Positions 50,773 to 63,548 of a stretch of DNA of 64,000 nt are shown piece after piece. The DNA is from Canna indica (lineage: Eukaryota; Streptophyta; Magnoliopsida; Zingiberales; Cannaceae). The stretch covers positions 69,079,501 to 69,143,500 of the forward strand of contig CP136896.1 in the NCBI GenBank assembly GCA_034359265.1, written 5' to 3'. The stretch's first letter is position 1, and every line of letters begins with the position of its first letter. The position numbers and the translations under genes were made by a program. The notes beneath the pieces were generated by a model. It was not told where the DNA came from and did not search any database. It saw nothing but the letters and a program-made list of their open reading frames with translations.

Positions 50773-52440
50773 AATAACGTTTGACAAAAAAATTAGGCAA
50801 TAAAATAAATAAGGCTTTAACTTTTAGTCGAAGTTTTAGCCTAGTCTAAGAATTTATACATTTGTAGTGCATGATTCGGTAGTTCACTAGTTTGTCAAAA
50901 TTTTCAGATCCATTATAAATAATAATATCAAGTATCTAATGACTTATTTGTTTCACATGATATAATTTTAATTAAATAGAAATTCAATAAAAAATAATTA
51001 AGATAAAATTTTCACCTATTATGCGTTTGTCTAGATCTCATGTAAGAGGATCAAATTATTTCAATTCTTTAAATCATATATTTGTTTTGACTTCGGATAA
51101 AGAAGTTGGATAATAATTTAATAAATAAATTTGATTTTATTAATTATTTTTTAATTTATGTTATTATGTTTAATATGTTGTTTTACCAAAATAAAATATA
51201 ATATGGAAACAAAATATTTTGATATTATCTTATTTTGGTGAAAATAGCATACAAATGGCACAAAGAGTATACTGTCAAAATTAGTTTTTGTTTTAGGATT
51301 ATTTTATCATTTTGAAACTTATAATTTCAGGTTTAGTAAAAAACTACTTAGAATATATATATTGAAATATTTAATGAAATTTAAATTGTAATTAATTAGT
51401 TGAATAATATATATATTTTTAAAAAAAACTAATTTTATAACACAGTTATTATAAAGTGAAGACATGATAATATACGCACAAGACGTATTACAAGACGTAC
51501 AAAGACGTGAAAAAGATGCACAAAATGCTATAACTAAAAATTAAACACAAGACCTATAGGTAATATACCCGGATGCTATTATCATTTGAGCACAAGTGGA
51601 TTCACGATTAGTTGAATAATATTATCATATTGTTTTGGCCATGTTTATATTTTTTTAAAAGAATTTATATAAGCAATGTTTTAATAGGTTGAAGAGGACT
51701 CTGATCCTCCCAAAGTCTGAGTATACTCAATAACTTGAATAGGCATTGTTACCTTTTTATATTTTTCTTTAAAAAAATCGTTTTATTTTAATAATCAATT
51801 AGTACGTACTAGAAGGAAAAAAAAGAGAGTAAAAAGCTTAATCAAAAAAGTTATTTTAAAAATTTGTCTCTATTATTTATATTTGGCATAGATATATTCA
51901 CGTGAAAGTGACTTCTTCGTTTGATATATATAGTTTGCATAGTTAGTCTTTGGATCACTAACTAATGGAAATAAATAAATAAATAATTCGGCGTTCAAGT
52001 TAATTATCCTTTTGATTATTAGCATGCAAAGCCTATTTTTTCCCCCAAACTATCGCTTTAAATATTCTTGAAATATTATTCTTCAGCAAATGACACGATA
52101 TGTAACTATAGAAATTCACCAAACTATGAATTGATTTTTGCAGCATGCTCAAAATGTTGTTATCACCTCTCCCGATCCATATCCTCGATCGTTATATATA
52201 TTCTCTCCACTGCAACTCTAGATGCAGAGCCAAATATGACACGTAACACTAGAGAATTCTGTGTCAACTATGACACGATGATGTTCCACTCGATGCCTCT
52301 ATCAGTGTCGATTACAGTACGTTGTTTTATGAAAACAGAGTACTATTTATACTACAAAAACTAGTTTTGATTTTGATCCATATTTAAAATTGTTCCTGTT
52401 TTGATGGCATTTGCCGATTATTCTTCACCACCGACATATT
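50773..52440. other. AT-rich spacer, no gene seen
   Basis: No supported gene. A plus-strand frame at 52068-52364 has no recognisable domain. Confidence 0.45.
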
Positions 52441-52489
52441 ACCACCCATTAATTATTTAATTACCTCGCCTTTACGTAGACAACTTTGT

Positions 52490-52710
52490 CAAAGCGAGGA
52501 CTGTCAACTGCAGGTCCTACGCGCCTCTTCGCTCGACGCGTGTCAGCCGCACGTGCGACCTGGTCCACTCCACTCCGTCGCCTCGCTCGCCGACTGCCGT
52601 TCGCCGTCGCCGCGGGAGGCGGATTTGAGCTTCGCGCTCCAGCATCCAAGGGCCCAAATGCCACAATCTTCGCGGGACTCCACCGGATCGACGGTGCAAG
52701 ATTCGTCGAT
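52490..52710. other. Isolated CpG-rich patch
   Basis: A sharp GC- and CpG-rich island in AT-rich DNA, with a CACGTG G-box near 52550. Overlapping open frames on both strands are Arg/Ala-rich and unlike any family I know. It could be a distal promoter patch, an eroded GC-rich exon, or a transposon piece. It is about 950 bp upstream of the LysM kinase leader. Confidence 0.45.
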
Positions 52711-53437
52711 AGTACCGATAGATCTCTGGCTCAAAGTGTGGTAGAAAATAATACAAAAATCGTCGTTTCAACGGCTCACACGCCGATGCCTGCCAACTGT
52801 CCACCGTAGCAGTCTGCATATATTTTATCCATTGGATTCTCGCGGTTTTATGTTGCCTGCTTGCCTTACTCATTCCTATATTCCCCATCCTACCCTTCAT
52901 CTTCTTCTTGGGATTTATAAATCTTATTTCAAATAAGTTCATATTATTTTTGATCTGTTGCAAAATCATTCGTCGGTGTAAAACTTGCAAGCAATCCAAC
53001 TCCTCTGTTATTTTCATCCAAATATGATAATAGGGATAGATGTGTTGATTAAGTTAATAGTCGAATTAGATAAAGATAATGTAAAGGTCTGATTGAATTA
53101 GCAAAAGTAATGTCAAATATGTTACTTGCTTAATTGTGCTGTGATTTTTTTGTTTTAATTTTTGGATGTAAATTTCGATTCAAATGACGATTTTACTTTG
53201 ATAGTCCACAAGAGTCAAAATAATTCGGCAAAACAAGCTGTCGAATTCAATTCACTTGACTAATAAATTGTTCGACAATCAATAGGGGCTAATTTCGTAA
53301 TATTCTCAAAGGACGAGGGTATTTCGGGTTTACCAGAATCCACAGTAATTCCATACTCTTCTTTTTTTTCTTCCACATTCTCGGCAAAGACTTGTACGAA
53401 TTCACACACACGATCTCCTTTCTTTACTGGGAAAAAG

Positions 53438-53506
53438 ATGGAGAGGGAGTAGAAGAAGCTTGAGATGCTGCGAGTTCAATTTCTCTCCTTTTTATTTCTT
53501 CCTTAA
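53438..53506 (+). promoter_or_regulatory. Two short uORFs and pyrimidine-rich leader of the LysM kinase
   Basis: ATG GAG AGG GAG TAG (53438-53452) and a 13-codon frame (53465-53506) precede the main ATG at 53683. Between them and the start is a C/T-rich stretch (53475-53600), typical of plant core promoters and leaders. If the transcript begins before 53438, both could reduce translation. Confidence 0.4.
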
Positions 53507-53682
53507 AATTTCAATCCTCTCTCTCTTCCTTTCCCCATTTCCCTCTTCTTTTTCCTCCTTCTCATTTTCCGATTTCTTTTTCTCCTAATTTTTTGCTCAC
53601 GTGTTTGAACATCTGTTCTTCTGATCAGAAACAAGTTATTTTTCTTTAATCATTGGCTACAAAATTCAATTTTGTTGCTGAA

Positions 53683-56600
53683 ATGAAGCTCCTTTTGCCT
53701 GCTCTCGCCATTCTGATCCTATTGTTCGTTGTCACTCCCTCGGCGTCCTTGTCGGTGCCGCTCAATTGCTCCGACACCACCCGGCTATGCACCTCCTTTC
53801 TCGCCTTCAAGGCGGACCGCAACGTCACCCTCCCCCAAATCCAGAGCATGTTCGACGTGTTCCGCGAGGACGTCACAGCCGACGAGGGAAGCAGCCCCGG
53901 GTACGTCTTCGTCCGCAAGAACTGCTCGTGCCTCTCTGACAAGACGTACCTCACCAATACCACATTCACGGTGCGGGAGGAGACGAGCTCGGTGTACCCA
54001 GAGGTCGCCCGGGCCTACCGAGGGCTCGCCTTCCTCCCCAACATGACCCGGCGGGCGGCACGGCCCAGGGCCGTCGTCTCCCTGCACCTGCTCTGCGGGT
54101 GCTCCAGCGGGCTGTGGAATTACCTGATGACCTACGTGATGGAGAACGGTGACTCAATCGAGTCGCTGTCGAGTAGGTTCGGAGTTAGTATGGACAGTAT
54201 TGAGACGGTCAATGGGATGTCTGGTCCTGATGGGGTTGTCGTCGGCGACGTTTATTACATCCCGCTGAATTCTGGTGAGCTGCCTTCCGATATCAGTAGT
54301 TTATTTTCTAGCAATCTTATAGTGAATAGTCATACTTGAATTTGCAAATGAATTTTCTTATCCGACATTACAGAACTCACGACCTTGCATGATGTAATTG
54401 AGTTGGTGTTAGCCATAGTCAACTCAACTCTCAGGTGATGGATAGGCCAACTAAAAAATTGTAATAGTAAAGTATATCATTTTGATGTATTGAATATGAG
54501 CAGAAATTTGAGAAGATGATACTAGTTCAACAAGAAATAAAGTTCATCTAGATTAGTGATTCAACAAATAATGTCACGGATCTTCTAGTTAAATTTTTTT
54601 CAATAATTTTCAATTGCTTAAGGGGAAATATACCGACGCTTATAATGTGCATTCTTTTACAAAGGTGCCACGGTACTTAATGACTTCTTGCTGATTTCCA
54701 CACATTACTAAAAAACTTGAAATATATAGGCTAGTAACAAAACTTTAGTCATCCACTTGAATGTATAACAGCAGATTTATATCTTCTTTCATTATAATTA
54801 TTTTTAGTTTTCTGGCATGCATAACTTAGCTCATATGTAATTCCCAGAGTTTGTTTCCATTAGATGGTAACTTCAGCCTAAATGTCTTTGGCTTTGTAGT
54901 TCCTGGCCTACCTTACGTAGATACTGGGATCTCTCCCTCTCCAGCTCCTGCTCTATCAACAGCCTCAATTTCATTATCAGGTATAATCTCCCTTTCATGC
55001 TGAGCAGATATGTTTGAATTTAATTACATGTACTTTTAGATTTATGCTCAGTAATTGTTTAGGCAAATTAACACGCCATTAATTTCACAAAAGTGCTGAA
55101 TACCATAACAGCTTTTCTTTCTTTCTCCCAATGATTAATTTTTATGGTTACTATAGTTTCCTGTTTCCCTCAGGTTTTTCAAAAACCAAAGAGGAACCAC
55201 CACTACAATCTCTAGTCACCTTAATTCCTTTCTTTTTACTGTTTTTTGTTTAGAGGTCTACCCTATTGAAATTTCTGAAAGTTATTCCTAAATACTCTGT
55301 CATGTCATTGCAGGCAACTCTGCACACCATTCTGCTCGATTCCCTTACGGGTGGGTTTTTGGGAGTATGGGCGTTTCTCTTGTTCTGATAGTCTTGGCTC
55401 TGTTTTCATTCATTTCTTTTAAGTCATTTAATTCAAGGAGTCAAACAAAAGATCCCAATCACTCAGCGCCCCATAAGTTTCGCATTCTTCAAAACACTAG
55501 TTTCTGTTATGCTTCTGGGAGGTACCTATGCTGCAACATTGGAAATATGAAGTCATCAACAGGAGATGCAGGAAGTCACAATGTCAATATTCCCAAAGGT
55601 TAGTGCAACTATTTCATGCATTTTACGTGAGTGATTGGTATAATTACTCCTTCAATTATAAGGATTCATGTATAAACAGTGCCTTTTTTCTTAAAAAGAA
55701 AGGTAAAAAGGTTAAGTATGTGCTAGCCAATAAATAATCCTCCAAAGACATGGAAAATTGTTGATGGCTCTAGAATGTGTTTGATGTGTTTGCTGGATAT
55801 CAACTGTTGAGGAAAATATAACACTAATTGGTTATTCAGTCCTTCTGCAAATTGAGGTCATGTTTGGCTGGACGGCGTTGAATAAAAATTTGATAACAAG
55901 TTTCAAGTGGAAGGTATACATTTTTTTTTGAAGAAAGGAAGCTTGTATTTATCAAAATGTTTGAGAAATACAAGAGTAATAGGTGAGAGGGGAAAAATTT
56001 AAAAATAAAATTACAAGGTATACATTTTGGTGAAATACATTTTATGCTCAACCACTGTGGTTCTTTTTATTAGCTGAATTTAGAAAGTTCATAAAAGGAA
56101 GTGAGCTCCTGATCATTGCTGAACTTCTGGGAGAGTGTTTGTATAGATACTATTTCTAATTATTATCTTTTCCTTTATTTTTTAATGATGGACATATTTA
56201 TACTTATTAGAGAGGAACAACCTTTGCATAAGACATCATACACTGTTTGTTTTGAGGGCAGAAGGTACTGTTGTGAAGAGCCAGACCTAACTTTAATTTA
56301 TGATTAACTAAACTCATTCTTGCTCTTAACCTCTTGCTTTCTTGCATTTGTGTTCACAAAATGACATGATTTCTGATCCTACAGGTGTAGTGGAAGATGC
56401 ATTGGACATGGAGAAGCCTGTTGTTTTCAAGCATGAAGAAGTACTTTCTTCTACTGATAACTTTTCCGATTCAAATCTACTGGGCCATGGGAAATATGGT
56501 TCTGTGTATTATGGGGTTCTTCGAGACCAGGTTAGTAGGGTGGCTATTGTTTTCCGCTTGGGAGAGAAAAAAAACCTTTTGGACCTTTGTTCCATGACTA

Positions 56601-59600
56601 CATTTTAAATGTTATCATGATGTTTAGGAGGTTGCAATAAAAAGAATGACTGCCTTAAAGACTAAGGAATTTATGGCGGAGATGAAAGTACTCTGCAAGG
56701 TCCATCATGCTAGTCTGGTAAAAGTGCTTGAAAGATCATAATATTTTATGCTTCTTTAAGTCACATTTCAGTTGTTTCTATATCCTTAACCTTTGTTTTG
56801 CCTTTTGCTTCAATTTTGTCAAGGTAGAATTGATTGGCTATGCTGCAACTGGTGATGAGCTCTTTCTGATATATGAGTATGCTGAGAAGGGGTCACTCGA
56901 AAGTCATCTACATGATCCACAAAACAAGGGTATGGTTTCTATTTCATAAAGTCTTTCAATTAGGAGAAGACGAAATTGCTTGCCAATTGAACTACACAAA
57001 AAGGTGTTTCTTCCCTAACATGAAAAAATTGATACTATGTTTGTTTTTATCATATTTAGTTCAAGTATATTTTGAAATTTAGAAAACTTTTTCATGGATC
57101 ACTAACTACAATCTTATGGGTCAATTTTGATTATAATCTCCAAGCTGTAAAATATGGATGTGTATTGTGGTATGCCCAATACTGTACTAGCCCCCACAGT
57201 GTTCCAAGATTGGGACCAACCCAAACTGGTTAGAACCCCAATACTGGGGAGTTTGGGGCATACCCATTGGTACACATAGCTATCAGGGAATATCAGCATT
57301 TGGGATGCGTTGCTACAGTACAGATATATCTGAATACTATTGCCAACAGTTGGAAACTGTTCAATATTTACAAAATACCCTAGAACGGCTGAAAATGGCA
57401 GAAAACAACCATTTAAACCCCCCTTTCAATTTTTATCTCTCTATGCGGGTATGGGTCTTAGTCATTCCGACCTTATAAATCACGTAATTCATTTTCCTAG
57501 GGGTTTGCATAAATGCACCAATTTCTAACAAGTAGCTCTACCAATGTATCACCAAATTGTATTCACCATCAAAGCATCAGATTCTTTTTTTTTGTTCTAC
57601 CTTAACTCATCTTAGGTTTATAACTGTTAATATACTATTTTTTTTAGATAACCATTAAGTATGAGGGTATGCGTTTCAAAGTGTCTGACCACTTGGCACA
57701 ATTCAAGGGACTAAGATGATCCTTTTGCCAAGACTTGAAACCTTAATCATGTCCAACGTGGACTGAGTATATGGAATATGTTGGTTAGTTTTACACATAA
57801 TGCTTTCCGGAGAAGAGACAACTGTTGTTGGCTGCAAATGAACGTGACAAGATAATTATTGAAAAATGGAAATGTAAACAACCCTAAAAAACACGAGGTT
57901 GGATCTCTACATCTTCAAGACAGTTCTCTGTTGTTCTTATTCAGAAATGAACATGCATCTCTGCTTGAGTACTCTTATCATCGTTACCATTTATTACAAA
58001 GTGCTATACAATTTCTCATCAGCTTATGAGTTGTAGTGATTGTTTTTAAGAGTTCTCTGGTTGGATTACAATAACAAAAAGGCATATATAAATGGATAAT
58101 GACTGAGAAAAAAAATTTCTGCAAGAGGACAGTGGGGAAAGAGGAGGGCAACGGGTAGATGGAAGCATTTGTCAAAGAAATTAATCAATGGAACATCCTT
58201 TAGCTACTTGGTTTTGGATGGAAAGTGATTTTTGTTTATGTGACCCTACCTGTATTTGACATAATTTGTCATGGAAAATGATCTGGACTGCATGTTAAGC
58301 TTATAGATCAAGCTAAAAACATTGTGTTTTCTTAGTTCTTATATATGTTAAAATCCAACTTAACATCTTTCGTCGGTCTTACATTTAATGCATGTTCCAT
58401 TGTTCTATTTGTTATGATTCATTTGTATAATTAAGGTTGCTCTGCCACTTAATTAGCACTATAATTTAAGGTGTATAATATTTTCTTATTTTTGTTTTGG
58501 TTTTGTTAAGAATATAAATTTATAGATTGGTCTCTTTCCAAATACTTTAAGCATTTGGAAAAGTTGGTCATACAATTTAACATGATATCAAAGTAGGAGA
58601 TCTTGAGTTTGATTTCCCGTAGCATTAGTATTTTTTAAAAAAATGCAAGCTTAAATTAAATTAATCCACGTGTTGGGCTTGAATCAATCTCCTCAACTTT
58701 ATCGGCCCACATGTGAGGAGTGTTAAGAATATAAATGTATAAATTGGTCTATTTCCTAATAGCTTAAGTTTTTTGGGAAGTTGATTATCCAAGCAAATTT
58801 AACAGATGTTAATGCATAATATTTCTTCTGCTTTCATCTTGCAGGACAGACATCACTGTCTTGGATATCTAGGGTTCAAATTGCACTTGATGCTGCCAGA
58901 GGACTAGAATATATTCATGAGCATACCAAAAATCATTATGTTCATCGAGACATCAAGACAAGCAACATTTTGCTCGATGGTTCTTTCAGAGCAAAGGTTT
59001 TTTCCTGACTCGTAGGTTGCCCATGCTCCGTTCTGATCAATAAACATTCATATAACTAACTTTTCTTTTGTATAGATATCAGACTTTGGGCTTGCAAAAC
59101 TTGTTGTGACAACTGCTGATGCGGAAGCTTCTACTACTAAGGTTGTTGGAACTTTTGGTTATCTAGCTCCAGAGTAAGTAGTAGACCCAGAGACATGTGT
59201 TCATTGTAATTTTATCTGAGTAGTTTGTCAGTAGTATGTCATAGAATATGTTAGAGTTCTAATGTTGTGATCTGGTTCTTGCTCTGGAATATCCAGGATC
59301 AGAATCAATTGAGTCAATTGATTCTAACTCTGGATAAAACACCTCCTGCACACATAGTTGGAGAAGGTCCTTGGCCTTCTTCTTTCCTATGTTGTCAGTT
59401 GGTGAAATCCAGAAATCAAAAGAGCCTAAAAGGTAGAAGAAGAAGAGAAGATAAGAAGAGGAAGAGGGAAAGAAAAGAGATCTTTATTTGAATACCATTT
59501 TTTGCTTAGCTTCTACAAGACTCTCCCTTCATCTTATATACCTATTTAAGTTACCCCTGAAACCACCTTTCAATTAACCGAAAATGACTATTAAACCCCT

Positions 59601-62180
59601 TACAAAAATGACTATTAAACCCCTCACGATAGCAGTTATTGCATCTCTACTTACGGAAGGGTAAAAAAGTGAAAATGTAATAAGAAAGAATGAATATATC
59701 TGAATTCCTGATTCATCTTCCTAATTTTTCTTCCATTTGCCATGTTCAACCTCATATAAACTTTCAATCGTGGTTTATCTAACAATGGTGGGTTCCTAAC
59801 ATAGTACCTTTCATTTGATTTGCTGCAGATACATGCGTGATGGACTGGCCACCACAAAAAGTGATGTCTATGCATTTGGAGTTGTCCTTTTTGAGCTAAT
59901 ATCAGGCAAGGAGGCAATAACAAGAACAGGAGTAATCTTGTCTAATCCCGAAAGACGTTCATTGGCATCAATTGTAAGCATTTTCTTGAATCTGCCAACA
60001 ATCACATGATTTTCTAGATTTTTCAGAGTCGTTATTGTAACTTTTGATTCAGCAACAAGCCATTGTGTCCTAACTGCTTGGGATAATACTAGGTGGATCT
60101 TTTTTTTGTCATTTAGCTCAATAGATACAAATCTATTGGCTGTTTAATATGATGAATAAATGATTCAACCTTTAGACTTCAATCATTGACTTATATTTGT
60201 AGTCAGAATACTAGTAGCTTTTGCTTTGTAGATATAGAGTTGTGTATTTTACTAAATGCTCAGACTTGCTATGCTAAGATATGAAAATCAATGTGAGCAG
60301 TTATAAGATTTTGAAAAGATGCAGCAGTTCAGAACTAGGCAAGTATGGGATGACTGAATTTTCATAAGAGCATAGTAAGAATAAGAACATGATAGGAAAA
60401 CATAACCAACTTCTGTTAAATGTAGAAAAAGTTAGCATAAATGTTTTACCGTCCATCGTCTTCTTTATATTGTCACATCTAACCAACACTTTACTTCGAA
60501 GCTGACATGCAACATCAACTAGGATTTCAAATATTGGGTTTCTGCTGCATGAGGAGTTATTTGTTGAGACACGAGAAAGAGTTGACTTGTTCTCACAGAG
60601 CATGTTCAAATTTTGAAATTATATGTAGTGCTTAACTGCAAGATCATTTAACCTTTTCTCAATATTTCCAAATACTAGTTTCTTTGCTTGACATTAATTT
60701 GGCTAGCAGTAACCTACATTAAGCATGCCTCATTTTTATCTGAATCTTTCCCAGATGTTAGCTGCTCTGAGAAATGCTCCAAATTCAATGAGCATGGAAA
60801 GCCTGAAAGAGTACATTGATCCTTATCTGATGAATCTGTATCCACATGACTGTGTCTACAAGGTACATTTAGCTGATCCCGGTGTAATGTAGGTTTCTGT
60901 TCTTCATGAACCAATTTTTTGATAGCTTGTTTCTTTCCAGACACAAAAACAAAACAAAGTTAAAGTTCACATCTAGCATGGTTCAAAAAAATTTCTGCTC
61001 CATTTTTACTACTATACTAGTATTACAGATTGAGGTTATCAGGCCTTTGGCTTCTTTTATGTATATGTAACTGCTGAAGCTACATGTTTTTTTATTTGGG
61101 AGGAAGAACCATCCTTCTCTATGCTGTATGCTTCTAGATTTGGAAGTTTTTTCTGAAAAAAGAGAAACTCTGCATTCCATTCAAGAGAAATGAATGGATT
61201 ACAGATATAGAGAGGAGGGGAGAGAAAAAAAAAAGGAACAATAGAAAACGAACACCGGAAAACAAAGAAAAAACAGTTCCACTCAAAGTACAATGGGCCA
61301 ACCGAACAAGCAACAAGTAAACATCAAGAGGATTAGAACCTGAGGTGAGCGCCGCGGAAAGTGCAACCGCTTGCACTGAATTATAGAGTCTGTGAAAGCT
61401 CGTGAGTTCCTCTCAAACCAAATGAACCAACCCCAAGTCAAGATTAACCTTGCTCTTTTGAGTCTGTCATTCCTTCCTACCTCCTCCCATGGGAGAGGCG
61501 TAATAGGGAAGTAGGCTTGCTTCGCATGAGAGAGAAAACGAGGCCAACCTGTTGTGGTAAAAGGGCAAGTTTGGAAGAGGTGCTGATGCATCTCTTTACC
61601 ATCATTGCGAAGTAGACATGATCCATCATATGTGATTCTCCACCTAGCAAGTTTGTCCCTTGTGAGTAGTCAATTTTGAACCATGCTAGATGTGGATCTT
61701 AAAAACAGTCTCTTTCTTTCTTTCTTTTTCTATAATTTTGTTTTCAACTTTCAGTCAAATTTTAGATGTCGTATGCAACTGAATAACAATAAATCAGCTA
61801 AGTAGTGACCAAGTTTTCTTGGTTTTGCTTTCAATGTTGTTTAGTAAACAGCATGCAACCTTTGCCCATCAATTCTAGAAGCAAACTAATATACCATTAA
61901 TTAGAGTGCGGGGTTTAGTGTGAGTCAGTTATTACTTGTTCATGTACGAATTCATACTATAGTCAGAAATCCTGTTCATTCAAATCATGATTCAAGTGTT
62001 TCTTGTCATCTACAGATGGCAATGCTGGCAAAACAATGTGTGGATGAAGATCCTGTATTGCGGCTGGACATGAAGCAAGTGGTGATTTCTCTGTCACAAA
62101 TTCTGCTATCGTCGATCGAGTGGGAGGCGACATTGGCTGGAAATAGCCAAGTCTTTAGCGGCCTCGTGCACGGGAGGTAA
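53683..62180 (+). CDS. LYK3: LysM receptor-like kinase, LYK3/EPR3 clade, 11 exons, 655 aa
   Basis: Plasma-membrane receptor kinase that senses GlcNAc-containing or other glycans at the cell surface. Exons: 53683-54274, 54900-54980, 55314-55598, 56385-56530, 56628-56717, 56824-56929, 58845-58996, 59076-59173, 59829-59973, 60755-60862, 62016-62180. All are GT-AG and in frame. The true start is ATG 53683; a longer frame upstream begins without ATG. Signal peptide 1-22. Ectodomain cysteines include CSC 81-83 and CGC 138-140, and a clear LysM3 spans about 149-195. A Pro/Ser linker lies in exon 2 and the membrane segment is 238-260. Kinase: glycine loop GHGKYGSV 353-360, VAIK Lys373, HRDIK with Asp469, DFG 487-489 and APE across exons 8/9. 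It is an active-type RD kinase. Length and exon order follow Arabidopsis LYK3 (At1g51940), including the conserved end [11 protein letters not shown]. That clade includes the legume exopolysaccharide receptor EPR3; the ligand here is unknown. Confidence 0.93.
58504..58804 (+). mobile_element. TRIM retroelement in LysM-kinase intron 6
   Basis: LTR 58504-58582 (TGTTAAGAATATAAATTTAT... to ...ATTTAACA) and LTR 58721-58804 (same start, same end). A decayed primer site TGATATCAAAGT lies directly after the first and a purine tract GTGAGGAG directly before the second. Total about 300 bp with LTRs near 80 bp; no coding sequence. No clear target-site duplication. Same sense as the host gene, 40 bp from exon 7. 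Confidence 0.8.
59249..59801 (-). mobile_element. LTR-like element in LysM-kinase intron 8
   Basis: Ends are TGTTAG (59249) and CTAACA (59801). On the minus strand it starts TGTTAGGAACCCACCATT and has a TATA context TAGGTATATAAGATG near 59535. A tandem pair of GACTATTAAACCCCT units lies at 59586-59628, and a purine/pyrimidine-skewed tract follows. The five-base flanks agree at three of five positions only. Probably an old solo LTR; the superfamily is uncertain. Confidence 0.55.
61130..61690 (-). mobile_element. L1-type LINE 3' fragment in LysM-kinase intron 10
   Basis: Minus-strand translation gives a zf-RVT-like end of ORF2: [20 protein letters not shown], then [15 protein letters not shown] and [11 protein letters not shown]. 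This is the W...C...H.H.F..C order of the zinc-binding domain after LINE reverse transcriptase, with one Cys unmatched. The fragment is antisense to the host gene and lacks RT. Confidence 0.75.
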
Positions 62181-62590
62181 TCAGCCAGTTCCTTGTTCTA
62201 GCTCAATGCTTTACCCTCTTCCCCCAGGCGTTGACTGAAGGTGTATATGGGTGTTCTCTCTGGTGTGCGGTGTGTTGCTGCTAAAGGATTAATTTGTCAT
62301 ATTCTTTTATGCATGTATCAATATGAGTTGTATTTAATTAATTATGTATTACACCATGTATTGCTTCAGATAAAAGTATTCATTCCTGGAAATTGAATTA
62401 TTTCTCAACTTTATGCATGTATTCCACGGGTTTTATGTTAAAAAGTGGTCAAAAGTTTGACCAATTATCAAATTTGTCTTGATCTTTTTATTTGTATCAA
62501 TTATTGTGGTATCTTTCTGATTCCTGATAGGATGATTATGCGGTGTGTACACATTAACATTTCATGTCATATCAGATGGTTAAAAAAAAA
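62181..62590 (+). other. 3' flank of the LysM kinase
   Basis: 3' UTR and spacer. Nothing else supported. Confidence 0.5.
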
Positions 62591-62596
62591 TGTTAG

Positions 62597-63070
62597 TTAA
62601 TTAAAAAAATATCACGACTTTTATCAAAAATTTTAAATCTATCACGATTTTTTATTTATTTTAAATGCATGTTTCAACTCTCAATTCGTTTTAATTATAG
62701 CACATTGTCAGTCTCGAATTAAGTTTTTCGTTAAACTACATCGATGATGTGTCAACTTAAGTTCAATCAATTATTAATTTAATATATAAAAATTATGTAA
62801 ATTGACGTGTATTATTAAGTACATAAATTTAATAGGTATCCAAAACATTGTATTTATTAATACACGTTAGTTTACCTATTTTTTATATTAAATTAATGAC
62901 TGACTGGATTTAGGTTGACACATCATCGATGTCAGGTCAGTAGTTTAACGAAAAACTTAATCCGAGTCTGATGGTGTGATACAACTACGAATCGAGAGTT
63001 GAATACTGCATTTGAAATAAGTGAAAAGATAGATTTGGAAATTTTGGTAAAAGTTATAATATATTAATTA
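62597..63070. mobile_element. Long-armed foldback element (MULE/MITE-like)
   Basis: About 62597-62820 and 62845-63070 are inverted repeats of roughly 80% identity. For example 'attaagtttttcgttaaact' and 'atcgatgatgtgtcaac' on the left recur complemented on the right. Arms of ~220 bp enclose ~30-45 bp, so the element could fold almost completely into a hairpin. No transposase. Long TIRs recall non-autonomous Mutator-like elements, but no 9-bp duplication was identified. Confidence 0.75.
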
Positions 63071-63075
63071 ATTAA

Positions 63076-63078
<3 letters not shown>

Positions 63079-63130
<52 letters not shown>
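63079..63130. repeat. (AT)n microsatellite, ~26 units
   Basis: Uninterrupted AT dinucleotide run next to the foldback element. Confidence 0.95.
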
Positions 63131-63133
<3 letters not shown>

Positions 63134-63548
63134 GATTAAACTTTTCACTGCATTATTAATTTGGTTATAAATATTTGGTTAAATATCACGCACACCATTT
63201 CTATCCACGCGGCTTCTAACTGGTAGAATATAGGGGTGTTGTAATTCGAGCTTACTCGGCCACAAATAGATGACTTCCTCTTATGACTTGGAAGGATTTG
63301 GTGGCCCCACAAAGTGGGACCACAGTAGTCTTCCACTAACCGATCAGGTAATGAATCGGGTATAACGGGTACGAACCAGAAACAATACCAACCTCCGGCG
63401 GCCGGAAGCCCTTTGTTGTAACACCCTTCTTACATCTTCGCCTCTTTTTTGGTAACTTTTCAGAAAACCCCTTTGCTTATCCCCACTCCAAAACCCTCTC
63501 CAAAACCCAGCGCCGCTTCACTTCCTCTGTTTCGCCGCTTGCAATCAA
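63131..63548. other. Putative promoter and leader of a gene at the right edge
   Basis: GC content rises and a pyrimidine-rich leader (about 63420-63540) precedes an ATG. A GTGGGACC word lies near 63315. No independent gene. Confidence 0.35.

Noticed and set aside
53653..53682. Extension of the LysM kinase upstream by 10 codons
   Set aside because: Begins with TTG. The ATG at 53683 places a proper signal peptide at the N-terminus.
53729..54157. Alternative frames over exon 1 of the LysM kinase
   Set aside because: Out of frame with the conserved LysM ectodomain and composed of Arg/Ser/Pro runs typical of shadow frames.
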